A DNA stretch of 64,000 bases from a virus, in IMG/VR virus record IMGVR_UViG_3300033816_000828, positions 16,156 to 80,155 of that record; one strand, written 5' to 3'. The notes beneath the pieces were generated by a model. The model saw only the letters and a program-made list of their open reading frames with translations. It was not told where the DNA came from and made no database searches. Positions within the stretch are counted from its first letter, which is position 1; each line of letters starts with the position of its first letter. A program made the translations under genes and the position numbers. This document shows positions 40,846 through 49,162 of the stretch, piece after piece.

Positions 40846-42939
40846 TCAATTATGATTTATTATATGCGGTTCTAGCAGATATTTTTTTTGTTCAAATAAT
40901 ACTGGCGACACCCACCAATAATCCCATGAACGAACCTTATCTTTTGGTACCCAGTTAACATAAGACGGATCATTACTTTTATCAAATGGATTTTTAATCT
41001 TAATATATCCATTAGAAATTAAAATTTTATTATTGTGTAAATTTTCTGCACTAATTAATAGAATTTGTCTTTTATTAAAATCAATACCTTCAATCACTGA
41101 TTCTTCAACTCCTTCAACATCAAGTGATAAATAATCTATTATATATGGCGCATCAATTTCATCTAATAATGAATTTAATGTTTTTTGAGATAATTTTTTA
41201 ATTATTTTATTTTTCACCGCATTATCATAAAGTACAATAATATCTTTTCTACCCATAGAATCTTCTGTTGATAATTTATTGAAGGATTCTTGAGTACAAG
41301 ATAATTCATGATAATCTTGATTAGTAAATTCAATAAAATCAACACTATCACAATTAGAATTGCCCAAAACACAATTAATATTTTTTGAGTTAGGTCTATT
41401 TTTATTTAAAAAATTAAACTTACTTGTTGGTTCAACAAGCACCCCTGTCCAACCTAATATATTTTCTAAAAAATAAGTATTAGAACTATTTTTTCCGTCA
41501 CAAGCACCAGCTTCTATATAATATCCTTTATGGGTATTACCAAATATATAATGTACAAACTGATCGTTATGTGTTATATTGGAGGTATAATTCAATACTT
41601 TTTGTGATTTTGTTATAAATAAATCTTTAGATACAATAAAAGAAGTAATATCATTAGATTCATTAGGATTTTGTTTAATTAATTTTTTATTATTAATAAC
41701 ATATAACTTTTTATCAGAATTAAACCAAACAAACGCTATTGGTGTTTTATAATCAAACTGAATAGCTCTTTGTGTATTAGTATGACAATTTATCCAATAG
41801 TCATTAATAGCTAAATATATATCTTCTATACAATCATATGATCCAATAAAATAGCAATCATTATTATTAAATGGCCTAAAAGTATTTATACTCGGTATAT
41901 CTTTAGATAAGATATTAGTATTAGTTTTAATCAAGCAGTCTTTTACATCTAATGTATCAAAAGTATTTTTATAATATAAATTATATTTTTTAATCCATTT
42001 TTCTACATAATTTGTTACTAGAACATTGGAATTTTTAACTGCTGGATATAATCCACCCCAAGAAAGAGAATTTTTACTATCATAATGTCCACTAAAGGTG
42101 GCATGTTCATAACACCAATCGTTAAAGTGATATACTTTGTTTCTATCCATAAATATCTGTATAGTAACAGCTTGACTAATTAGATCATTCCATCTACGAG
42201 TATATTGATATCCGCTATTATCATAATTTTGAAGAAATTTTTGTACATCATCTCTCATCCAAAAACTTAATTTACTAATCAAGAAATTATTATAATAACC
42301 TAAAATATTATGTTTTTTAGTTGTAGAAATTTCATTATATAATCCATATCTATTTAAAAATGTTGGCGTAATATTATTATTATCACAATAATTTTTACAA
42401 AATTCTATTAATCCACGAGATACAGATATGTGATCGTTACAATACGAGCGAAATCCATATTCATATCCATTGTCATACATGAATTTAAATAAATCATATT
42501 CTATTCTAGAATGTAATAATGAATCATCGTCCATCCTCATGTACCATTCATATCCCAAATTAATTAAATATTTATAAATTAGTATACCATACCATCTCAT
42601 CATATTACGATACCCAACAGAAAATTTCGGGTCTGCCCACAATTTAGGATCCGGATTATTTTTGAGCTCATCACATTGTGGAGGACACCATAGTTCATCT
42701 GGAATTAATTGAAATTTAATTTCTTTTCTGTCTTTAGTTATCTCCCTAATATCTGATTCTGTAAATGGATATTTTTTATCATAAAAAATAATAATATCAT
42801 GTTTAAATTCATTGTTATAATTTAGATATAAAGTATCTAAACTTTTTTCTAACATACTTCTTGAGTCTCTACCATAAGATTCATCTCTTTTGGTATTCAT
42901 GGCTAAATATACAATTACCGTTTTATCTTTATTATACAT
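40846..42939 (-). CDS. GT15-like mannosyltransferase fused to an FkbM-type methyltransferase
   Basis: 697 residues. The N-terminal 300 residues resemble GT15 (Kre2/Mnt1) mannosyltransferases: FSVGYRNMMRWYGILIYKYLINLGYEWYMRMDDDS has the metal-binding acidic triplet. The middle of about 150 residues is not assigned. From residue about 460 on, GNTHKGYYIEAGACDGKNSSNTYFLE, then LDEIDAPYIIDYLSLDVEGVEESVIEG, is the FkbM SAM-binding methyltransferase. The one protein may add a mannose-type sugar and O-methylate it. The ATG overlaps the epimerase gene by eight bases. Confidence 0.75.
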   Translation of the reverse strand: MYNKDKTVIVYLAMNTKRDESYGRDSRSMLEKSLDTLYLNYNNEFKHDIIIFYDKKYPFTESDIREITKDRKEIKFQLIPDELWCPPQCDELKNNPDPKLWADPKFSVGYRNMMRWYGILIYKYLINLGYEWYMRMDDDSLLHSRIEYDLFKFMYDNGYEYGFRSYCNDHISVSRGLIEFCKNYCDNNNITPTFLNRYGLYNEISTTKKHNILGYYNNFLISKLSFWMRDDVQKFLQNYDNSGYQYTRRWNDLISQAVTIQIFMDRNKVYHFNDWCYEHATFSGHYDSKNSLSWGGLYPAVKNSNVLVTNYVEKWIKKYNLYYKNTFDTLDVKDCLIKTNTNILSKDIPSINTFRPFNNNDCYFIGSYDCIEDIYLAINDYWINCHTNTQRAIQFDYKTPIAFVWFNSDKKLYVINNKKLIKQNPNESNDITSFIVSKDLFITKSQKVLNYTSNITHNDQFVHYIFGNTHKGYYIEAGACDGKNSSNTYFLENILGWTGVLVEPTSKFNFLNKNRPNSKNINCVLGNSNCDSVDFIEFTNQDYHELSCTQESFNKLSTEDSMGRKDIIVLYDNAVKNKIIKKLSQKTLNSLLDEIDAPYIIDYLSLDVEGVEESVIEGIDFNKRQILLISAENLHNNKILISNGYIKIKNPFDKSNDPSYVNWVPKDKVRSWDYWWVSPVLFEQKKYLLEPHIINHN

Positions 42940-43942
42940 GATTACCTTTGATATTATTTAGTTGATTATTTATCCATTCATATGTTTGTTTAAGTCCATT
43001 AATCAATGGTAATGATGGTTGCCATGATAATTTTTCTGCAATTAATTTATTATCAGAATTTCTACCATTAACACCAACAGGGCCACTAATATTAGATATA
43101 CCAATATTTTTACCAGAAATATCTATTATCATTTTAGCAAATCCATTGATACTCACCATTTCTTCTGATCCAATATTTACTGGTCCTATAAAATCTGATC
43201 TCATTAATCTAATAGATGCTTCAACGCACTCGTCTATAAACAAAAATGATCTAGTTTGTTGTCCATTTCCCCAAACTTCTATAGATGTATTATTAGGTGC
43301 CAATATAACTTTTCTACATAATGCAGCAGGGGCCTTTTCTCTTCCTCCGTCATATGTCCCTTCTGGACCAAAAATATTATGATATCTAGCAATCCTTACA
43401 TTCAAATTATAGTTTCTCATAAAGGATAAATATAATCTTTCACTAAATAATTTTTCCCATCCGTATTCACTGTCTGGTGCTGCTGGATACGCTGAATCTT
43501 CTGAGCATTTTGGATTATTAGGATCTTCTTGATTATATGCTGGATAAATACACGCACTACTACTATAGAAAAGTCTTTTTACAGATTTAAGCACAGCTTC
43601 CTTGGCAACATTAATATTAATTAAAGCGGAGTTATGCATAACATCGGCATCATGTGTGCCAGTAAAAATATATCCAGCACCACCCATATCTGCTGCTAAT
43701 TGATAAACTTCATCGAAACTATTTGAATAGTCATCTTGACTAGTTTGTTTTGGAGCAAACATAGCTCTTGAAACTAGTGATTGGTCTCTTAGATCTCCAA
43801 TTATAAAATCATCAGCTTTTGTTTCGGAAAAATCTGGATATTTTAAATCAACTGATCTTACCCAAAATCCTTCTGATTTAAGCCTTTTGACTAAATGAGA
43901 ACCTATAAATCCCCCGCCTCCACAAACTAATGCTGTTTTCAT
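42932..43942 (-). CDS. NAD-dependent epimerase/dehydratase (GDP-mannose 3,5-epimerase-like)
   Basis: 336 residues, extended SDR. The N-terminal GGGGFIGSHLVKRLK binds NAD. The catalytic Tyr-Lys is in YGWEKLFSERL and the Ser in SSSACIYP. The whole YPAYNQ to EDSAYPAAPDSEYGWEK region matches GDP-mannose 3,5-epimerases. It would make a GDP-sugar for the transferases around it. It could also act on a related GDP-hexose. Confidence 0.82.
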   Translation of the reverse strand: MKTALVCGGGGFIGSHLVKRLKSEGFWVRSVDLKYPDFSETKADDFIIGDLRDQSLVSRAMFAPKQTSQDDYSNSFDEVYQLAADMGGAGYIFTGTHDADVMHNSALININVAKEAVLKSVKRLFYSSSACIYPAYNQEDPNNPKCSEDSAYPAAPDSEYGWEKLFSERLYLSFMRNYNLNVRIARYHNIFGPEGTYDGGREKAPAALCRKVILAPNNTSIEVWGNGQQTRSFLFIDECVEASIRLMRSDFIGPVNIGSEEMVSINGFAKMIIDISGKNIGISNISGPVGVNGRNSDNKLIAEKLSWQPSLPLINGLKQTYEWINNQLNNIKGNHV

Positions 43943-44577
43943 ATAACCTCAACTATATGTTTATATCGTGTATGATATTTAAAATCATGAAATCCAAAAG
44001 AATTATTAATATTTATATCGCCAACTTCAGTAGAAAATGTATAGCCTATTTTAGAATTAGCATATTTACATCCCAATGATTCAAACTTTTGTCTCAATAC
44101 TATACACAATTCAACATCTTCATTATGTTGTATATTATGCTTTTCGCATATTGTTTTTTGACAGCTTAAAAATTGCTTACTTTTTAAGCAAAATCCACCA
44201 TTGCCAACCATATGATTGAACCAGGGCCAAGGAGCACCAATATAATCATATTCCAAAAATTCATCTCTCCAAGCATCAGGATTTACTATAAAACCATCCC
44301 AATTAATACACAAGAAATGACCGCTAAACTTTGGATCAACATTGGATAATATTATTTCTGGACTTTCATAAACAATAAATTTTTGATATTCTTTTATAGA
44401 TGGTATATTTTTTATTAAAATATGTCTAATATTTGATTCGGTAATTATACTATCTGTTAGATATATAGTGTCATAAAATTTTACTAACTTCTGACAATAA
44501 TTGATTGCCTTGATGGTTTCTGGTACTTTTGTTGATCCAAAAGCCACTAGTATAACTTGGTTAGATAAATCTAACAT
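43939..44577 (-). CDS. DUF5672-type glycosyltransferase
   Basis: 212 residues. The pattern FLCINWDGFIVNPDAWRDEFLEYDYIGAPWPWFN, then VGNGGFCLKSKQFL, is the DUF5672 transferase core (WDG metal site). NEDVELCIVLRQKFE completes the active site. Such proteins transfer sugars in LPS-type glycan clusters. Overlaps the epimerase by four bases. Confidence 0.75.
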   Translation of the reverse strand: MLDLSNQVILVAFGSTKVPETIKAINYCQKLVKFYDTIYLTDSIITESNIRHILIKNIPSIKEYQKFIVYESPEIILSNVDPKFSGHFLCINWDGFIVNPDAWRDEFLEYDYIGAPWPWFNHMVGNGGFCLKSKQFLSCQKTICEKHNIQHNEDVELCIVLRQKFESLGCKYANSKIGYTFSTEVGDININNSFGFHDFKYHTRYKHIVEVI

Positions 44578-44578
44578 A

Positions 44579-44710
44579 TTATTTACCTAACCAATAATTT
44601 ATCATACTTTTATTTGGTATTCGATGAGTACAATTCTTTAATTCTATTATAGATTTAGTATATCCTACAGTTAAGCCAATAAATAAAAAACAAATTAATA
44701 GAAAATACAT
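44579..44710 (-). CDS. Small membrane protein (43 residues)
   Basis: An ATG at 44710 opens a 43-codon frame ending at 44579, one base ahead of the next gene's ATG. Residues 2-16 are hydrophobic (YFLLICFLFIGLTVG). The rest is polar with a Cys and ends in WLGK. It fills a gap otherwise without a gene. No family known. Confidence 0.45.
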   Translation of the reverse strand: MYFLLICFLFIGLTVGYTKSIIELKNCTHRIPNKSMINYWLGK

Positions 44711-44715
44711 AAGTA

Positions 44716-45246
44716 TTATTTTTTGATATAAACATATACTGGAATATTATTCCATATATCTTTAATCAATTCTGAGATAAATTGCCAATCTCCACCAGCT
44801 AATCCGCTACCAAATTTTGGGCAATGTATTTCGGTTTCTGTAGTAATATCACGAGATTTCAGATCTATAGTTTTACTTTTAATATCGTTCATACAATTAG
44901 CTAGTGCAAAATAGTTAAGTGGTCTCGAATTAGATTTACTAATGAGTCCATTTTGTGCTATCATATTTGCAATAAAAATTTTATTACCGGTATTTTTATT
45001 AATATACGCTTCAACAAATTGAGTATACCCTAATTTGGCTTTGTTGCCAAGCATATGAAAATTTTCTTTAACTGATGGAAACATATTGCTGATATAGCCA
45101 GCAAATCCAGCACCAAAACCATTTACATTATTGCATACATGCGGTATAATAATATTATGTGTAGAGGTTCTATCTTTAGCAAGATCAATTATGTCTTTAT
45201 TTTTAATTAAAACGTAACATTTGTCTTTGTGTTGTGTACTATACAT
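44716..45246 (-). CDS. Macrodomain protein (ADP-ribose binding or hydrolase-type)
   Basis: 176 residues. The NIIIPHVCNNVNGFGAGFAGYISNMFP segment carries the Asn/Gly-rich ADP-ribose loop of macrodomains. HCPKFGSGLAGGDWQFISELIKDIW is the second substrate loop. Such proteins bind or remove ADP-ribose or process Appr-1''-p. A phage could use it against ADP-ribosylation-based defence or to recycle nicotinamide nucleotides (inference). It overlaps the zinc protein by eight bases. Confidence 0.75.
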   Translation of the reverse strand: MYSTQHKDKCYVLIKNKDIIDLAKDRTSTHNIIIPHVCNNVNGFGAGFAGYISNMFPSVKENFHMLGNKAKLGYTQFVEAYINKNTGNKIFIANMIAQNGLISKSNSRPLNYFALANCMNDIKSKTIDLKSRDITTETEIHCPKFGSGLAGGDWQFISELIKDIWNNIPVYVYIKK

Positions 45247-45487
45247 TTTCTTTAGTCCATTTATTTAGTGGGCATTCCTGATCAGCCCATGCTAGTTTAT
45301 TCATGAAAATTTTTTTATTATTAACATTACATCCACACTGTAAACATTCTTGATGTTTAGTATCATAACTATCACAGGATAAGCATATATTGTATCTGTA
45401 ATCAATTTGTTGCTGATTACACTTTGGAAGTCCAGATGCAATATGAAAAATCAATGATTTAATAAATACTATTATTTTAGTTAACAT
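45239..45487 (-). CDS. Small zinc-ribbon protein
   Basis: About 82 residues from the ATG at 45487, chosen because earlier in-frame codons would lie inside the gene upstream. An N-terminal hydrophobic stretch (LTKIIVFIKSLIFHIASGL) is followed by CNQQ, CLSC, CLQCGC and CP, a zinc-binding Cys set. Its stop overlaps the macrodomain gene. It may sit on the membrane. Function unknown. Confidence 0.5.
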   Translation of the reverse strand: MLTKIIVFIKSLIFHIASGLPKCNQQQIDYRYNICLSCDSYDTKHQECLQCGCNVNNKKIFMNKLAWADQECPLNKWTKENV

Positions 45488-45488
45488 A

Positions 45489-45686
45489 TTATTTATCTGT
45501 CTCCCACTCTTTCCATGAGTCATCATCTTCAATAATTTGTTTTTTGCGTTGTTTAAATTGTTTGTTTGCTGCTTTATTATTAGATGTTTCATCATCTAAA
45601 AAATGTTTTTGAGTTTTTTTGTGAGAAAATTTTTGTTTTCTATTGAATTTTTCTTGAAATTGATCGTCATTCATGTACATATTCAT
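45489..45686 (-). CDS. Small basic/acidic hypothetical protein under a strong promoter
   Basis: About 65 residues. The ATG at 45701 lies inside the -10 of the promoter, so the likely start is one of the later ATGs (45686, 45680 or 45674), with almost no leader. The chain is Lys/Gln-rich with an acidic end (DDDSWKEWETDK). No fold can be named. It precedes the zinc-ribbon gene by one base. Confidence 0.45.
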   Translation of the reverse strand: MNMYMNDDQFQEKFNRKQKFSHKKTQKHFLDDETSNNKAANKQFKQRKKQIIEDDDSWKEWETDK

Positions 45687-45699
45687 AGCCTCATTAGTC

Positions 45700-45728
45700 A
45701 TTATATATGGCCGTATTTGGTGTGTCAA
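45700..45728 (-). promoter_or_regulatory. Near-perfect sigma-70 promoter (minus strand)
   Basis: TTGACA (45723-45728), 17-base spacer, TATAAT (45700-45705): both hexamers match consensus. It drives the small gene at 45489 and on to the zinc and macrodomain genes. The start codon of the first gene is within or right after the -10, so the leader is very short. Confidence 0.7.
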
Positions 45729-45752
45729 GCACTGAAATAAAAAAATATTTTC

Positions 45753-45781
45753 TTGACTACGACGAATACTACAACTATAGT
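45753..45781 (+). promoter_or_regulatory. Plus-strand promoter facing into the subtilase gene
   Basis: TTGACT (45753-45758), 17-base spacer, TATAGT (45776-45781) on the plus strand. Its spacer shares the GACGA-ATACTAC element with the minus-strand promoter at 57430. It points toward the subtilase coding region from its 3' end, so it would make antisense RNA. No plus-strand gene is seen after it. Confidence 0.45.
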
Positions 45782-45800
45782 ATTATTCAGACGGTTGATA

Positions 45801-46715
45801 TTATATATTAGGTAATCTCAATATTCCGTATCCTTGATACTCTTTTGTTCTAAATTTCTTGTTTTTTAATTGACTTGCACACTGTGAAAATATACTGATA
45901 TAATCAGCTGTATTATTTAGTTTCAAAGATTTAGTTTGTCTACTATAAGATAAAAGCAGACTTGCACAACCAACAGCAAATGGATTAGCCATACTAGTAC
46001 CACTCATTGCTGCGTAGGAATTATTCGGAACACAACTGACTATATCTTGTCCTGGAGATAAGAAATCCAGTTCATTACCCTTACATGTAAAGCTAGATCT
46101 GTTTAAATTTCTATCAATAGATCCAATAGCTATTGTTTCATCGTATTTTGCCGGATACATAATTGGACTAGTTTCTCCGCTGTTTCCAGCAGCACAAAAA
46201 ATTACGCATCCTTTTTTTATAGCGTATTTAATTGCATTATATATATCTTTAGAGTTACTTGGTGATCCTAATGACATTGTAATAAAATCACACTTATTAT
46301 CAGCAGCAAAAACTATTCCTTTTGCTATATTAATATTGTTGCCATTACCAGAACCGTCTAGAGCCTTAATTGGTAATACTTTGGATTTTGGAGCGATACC
46401 AACCATTCCATAACCATTATTTTCTCCACAGATTGATCCCGTAACATGAGTACCATGACCATGATCATCATAGGGATCTTGTTTTTTATTTAGTAGATTA
46501 ATTCCTTGTAGAATATTATTTTTCAGATCAGGGTGATTATAGTCACACCCGGTATCAATAACTGCTATCTTTGTATTTTCTCCTTGACTTTTCTTCCAAA
46601 ATGATTGTATATTAAATAATATAATTTCCCAGCCTAATATCTGACTACTTTGTGGAGATAATCCATAAATATTTTCTCTATAATGCGGTAATAGAGAGCA
46701 ATCATTCTTTAACAT
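45801..46715 (-). CDS. Subtilisin-like (S8) serine peptidase
   Basis: 304 residues with the S8 triad: Asp in IAVIDTGCDYNHPDL, His in DHGHGTHVTGSI, Ser in MSGTSMANPFA, and the oxyanion Asn in CAAGNSGE. No signal peptide or propeptide is clear; the N-terminus (MLKNDCSLLPHYR) is short, so it may act in the cytoplasm or after lysis. The length fits a minimal subtilase. Its start overlaps the trypsin-like gene upstream by 14 bases, and the two are likely coexpressed. Confidence 0.85.
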   Translation of the reverse strand: MLKNDCSLLPHYRENIYGLSPQSSQILGWEIILFNIQSFWKKSQGENTKIAVIDTGCDYNHPDLKNNILQGINLLNKKQDPYDDHGHGTHVTGSICGENNGYGMVGIAPKSKVLPIKALDGSGNGNNINIAKGIVFAADNKCDFITMSLGSPSNSKDIYNAIKYAIKKGCVIFCAAGNSGETSPIMYPAKYDETIAIGSIDRNLNRSSFTCKGNELDFLSPGQDIVSCVPNNSYAAMSGTSMANPFAVGCASLLLSYSRQTKSLKLNNTADYISIFSQCASQLKNKKFRTKEYQGYGILRLPNI

Positions 46716-47451
46716 ATCTATTTTCTCTTATCCATGATACAAATTTTGATACTCTAGTATGACAACCCTCATCCATATATGACGAGTCTGGTTTTTTGTC
46801 CACTGCCATGACACAGGAGTTGATTCCTGCCAGTTTGCCGTCAATAAATAAACCTCCACCGCTGTCACCACTAGAAATTAAAAATTCAAGTGCTGTGTGA
46901 TTTTTGGAGCCTCTGCGTGTTGGTGAACATACTAACAAATCCTTTTCAAATGCGTCTACTTTATTTGATCCAGCTCTTCTATTATTATCTGATTTTTTAG
47001 CTCCTGTAAGAAATGTTCCATGTATTCCAAAACCAGATATACAACATACTTTATTTAACTCATCTGTATTTTCATATAATTCAGGATAAAAATCTATATT
47101 AAATGAGGTATCAGAGTGTCCTATAGCAATATCAGAATTTCCAATTTCGCTATTGAAATCTTTATGTATAATAATTTTTTTCACAATAATAGTTTTATCT
47201 TTATCTAATTTAATAAGAGCTAATTTATGATCTTTAACTACATGGGCTGCGGTTAAAAAATTATGATTATCTATTAATACCGCAGACGCACAGAACTGAG
47301 TATCGTCATTATATACTCCACATAGTCGTGTAACGTATTTAAATTTTGATCCATATTCTATATATTTAGAATCTTCCACACTTGGATCTGTCGTTCCACC
47401 AAAACAAGATAATGATGTAAAAAATAAAATCAAAAAGAGGAATTTTTTCAT
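46702..47451 (-). CDS. Exported trypsin-like (S1) serine peptidase
   Basis: 249 residues. Residues 1-18 are a signal peptide ending near Ser-Cys (FLFLILFFTSLSC). The triad is His in LTAAHVV, Asp in SDIAIGHSD, Ser in SSGDSGGGLFIDGKLAGI. An extra Cys pair (LCGVYNDDTQFCAS) would close a disulphide, as expected outside the cytoplasm. It is the only peptidase in the window with a clear signal. It lies upstream of the subtilase gene, and a promoter candidate and GGAGG ribosome site precede it. Confidence 0.85.
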   Translation of the reverse strand: MKKFLFLILFFTSLSCFGGTTDPSVEDSKYIEYGSKFKYVTRLCGVYNDDTQFCASAVLIDNHNFLTAAHVVKDHKLALIKLDKDKTIIVKKIIIHKDFNSEIGNSDIAIGHSDTSFNIDFYPELYENTDELNKVCCISGFGIHGTFLTGAKKSDNNRRAGSNKVDAFEKDLLVCSPTRRGSKNHTALEFLISSGDSGGGLFIDGKLAGINSCVMAVDKKPDSSYMDEGCHTRVSKFVSWIRENRYVKE

Positions 47452-47464
47452 AGTATCCTCCAGT

Positions 47465-47492
47465 GTTATATGATCTTATTTTAATACACCAA
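47465..47492 (-). promoter_or_regulatory. Possible promoter for the trypsin-like gene
   Basis: TTGGTG (47487-47492), 16-base spacer, TATAAC (47465-47470), then GGAGG and the ATG at 47451. The -35 is weak. It is the only reading in the short gap before the peptidase pair. Confidence 0.35.
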
Positions 47493-47493
47493 A

Positions 47494-48495
47494 TTATAAT
47501 ATTTGTGATGCTATTAAGCATCCTTTAGAAACCGCATGTAATGGATCTGATGCGTGTTTAATTTGTTTAATTTCTAGAGGAAAATTATTTTCTACTAGTT
47601 TTTCTGAAAATTTTTCTATATAACCGCTGGCCTGCGATGTTCCTCCAGCAATTACTATTGTTAGTGGATTTTTAAATTTAGGTAAAGATTTATGGCCAAT
47701 TAATGCTACACTCAATTGTTTAGTTGTATAGTCAATTAATCTTTCATAATAGGCTGACACCGCCCCCAAAATAGGATTATCATTTGATTCTCCTATTCTA
47801 AAACCTCCATTCTCCTTCTCTGCCTGCACAACGCTATCAGTCTCTCCTGTTGCTACAGCACTCATACGATCTACCCAATCTCCAGACTTTGTTGTGCTAA
47901 ATACTACTGTTGGTTCACCATTAAGCATGACACAAACATTTGTCATACCAGCACCACAACTAATACCTATCCCAGTATATTCCTCATTCTCTAATTCAGC
48001 ATAACATAGAGCCTCCGCTTCATTAACCGATCTTGCTTCATACCCACAACTTGCTAATACTGTTTTGACAACATCTTCATGATAACCAACATCGAAATCA
48101 TCATCTTCTTGATCAACAGGTTGTGCTGGTACACAAAATACTAATTTTTCATTTGGTTCTGATGCTTCTCCGACTACTTCTTTTAGAATAAATGCTAATA
48201 TTCTTTTAGCGTCTTTTTCTTTAGATGATACAACTCCCCTATACATAGGTCGTTTGGCAGTATCATTTCTTTCGATAGCTTTTTCTATAGCGTCTTTTCC
48301 TAAAAGGATAAATGAATTATCGGTATCTTTAATGAATACTTTTCCAGATAATCCTTTCTCTATCATCTTTATAGCGACCGGCGTTGTTGGCTTGATGATA
48401 TAAAATGCGTCTCTAAAATCTTTATATTCAATACCTTTATCTGTTTGTTGAGATAATACTATGAAACTTGTTCCAACGTCTAAACCTTTTGCCAT
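47494..48495 (-). CDS. Actin-like ATPase (ParM/MreB-type fold)
   Basis: 333 residues with the actin/Hsp70 nucleotide-binding set: phosphate-1 GLDVGTSFIVL, phosphate-2 GIGISCGAGMTNVCVML, adenosine motif LTIVIAGGTSQASGYIEKF. Such phage proteins form filaments that place DNA or virion parts in the cell (by analogy to plasmid ParM and phage homologues). The gene directly follows a small membrane protein that may anchor it. No tubulin-type PhuZ gene is seen in the window. Confidence 0.75.
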   Translation of the reverse strand: MAKGLDVGTSFIVLSQQTDKGIEYKDFRDAFYIIKPTTPVAIKMIEKGLSGKVFIKDTDNSFILLGKDAIEKAIERNDTAKRPMYRGVVSSKEKDAKRILAFILKEVVGEASEPNEKLVFCVPAQPVDQEDDDFDVGYHEDVVKTVLASCGYEARSVNEAEALCYAELENEEYTGIGISCGAGMTNVCVMLNGEPTVVFSTTKSGDWVDRMSAVATGETDSVVQAEKENGGFRIGESNDNPILGAVSAYYERLIDYTTKQLSVALIGHKSLPKFKNPLTIVIAGGTSQASGYIEKFSEKLVENNFPLEIKQIKHASDPLHAVSKGCLIASQIL

Positions 48496-48498
48496 AAC

Positions 48499-48789
48499 TT
48501 AACCTTTCATATTTTTTAGTTTATTTATTGATGATGATATATTTTCATCTGATACTGTTTTGGTTCCTAGAGTATTAAATTTTTTTTCTAGATTATCTAT
48601 CTTAATTTCTGTAACAACTTTCTTATCATCTATGGTTATTTTTTCGTGTTCTTTTTGATTAAAATAAGATTTCGGCTTACTAATAGATACACCGGCACCA
48701 ACACTATTTAGCCTACCCAATATATAACCAATTAATAAACATATTATATTAATACTTAATGATAATACTATATAATTAATGTCTTGCAT
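48499..48789 (-). CDS. Small membrane protein next to the actin-like ATPase
   Basis: 96 residues. Residues 7-27 are a single membrane helix (IVLSLSINIICLLIGYILG). The C-terminal 60 residues are soluble and helical (KKVVTEIKIDNLEKKF). It is three bases from the actin-like ATG and overlaps the thioredoxin gene by 14 bases. A membrane partner or adapter for the filament is an inference from position only. Confidence 0.5.
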   Translation of the reverse strand: MQDINYIVLSLSINIICLLIGYILGRLNSVGAGVSISKPKSYFNQKEHEKITIDDKKVVTEIKIDNLEKKFNTLGTKTVSDENISSSINKLKNMKG

Positions 48790-49162
48790 TATTTAACCAT
48801 TTTTTATATTTGTATTTATTAATGAAGCCTATAATGTTTGATATTTCTACATTTCTTCTTATTATACGAGAATCTGGTATTTTGTGAACTTTATATTCTT
48901 TTATTAAGTCTGGTCGACTATCATAGTCTACAATACAAACTATCGTATCATCAATTGACGGATCATTAGAATCCAAAAATTCGCTCTTTAATAATTTACA
49001 GTTTTTACACCAATCAGCACTAAATACAACCAATATATCTTTATTAGAGGACTCTGCAAGGGCCACAGCATCTTCAAGACTATTAACAAAAACGGGGCTT
49101 TCAGCAGCCCCGTTTATTGCAAAGATCATAATAAATATACATAATATTATTTTTTTTAACAT
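48776..49162 (-). CDS. Exported thioredoxin-like protein
   Basis: 128 residues. Residues 1-19 (KKIILCIFIMIFAINGAAE) form a signal peptide. The mature part is a thioredoxin fold: VVFSADWCKNCKLLKSEF carries the CxxC site, and HKIPDSRII carries the cis-Pro loop. It would reduce or form disulphides outside the cytoplasm, perhaps in exported phage proteins. It overlaps the RuvB gene by seven bases. Confidence 0.8.
   Translation of the reverse strand: MLKKIILCIFIMIFAINGAAESPVFVNSLEDAVALAESSNKDILVVFSADWCKNCKLLKSEFLDSNDPSIDDTIVCIVDYDSRPDLIKEYKVHKIPDSRIIRRNVEISNIIGFINKYKYKKWLNNARH

Noticed and set aside
45729-45800. A hairpin AATACTA/TAGTATT near a T run as a terminator after the subtilase gene.
   Set aside because: The T run is not next to the stem and the stem overlaps the plus-strand promoter, so I do not call it a terminator.
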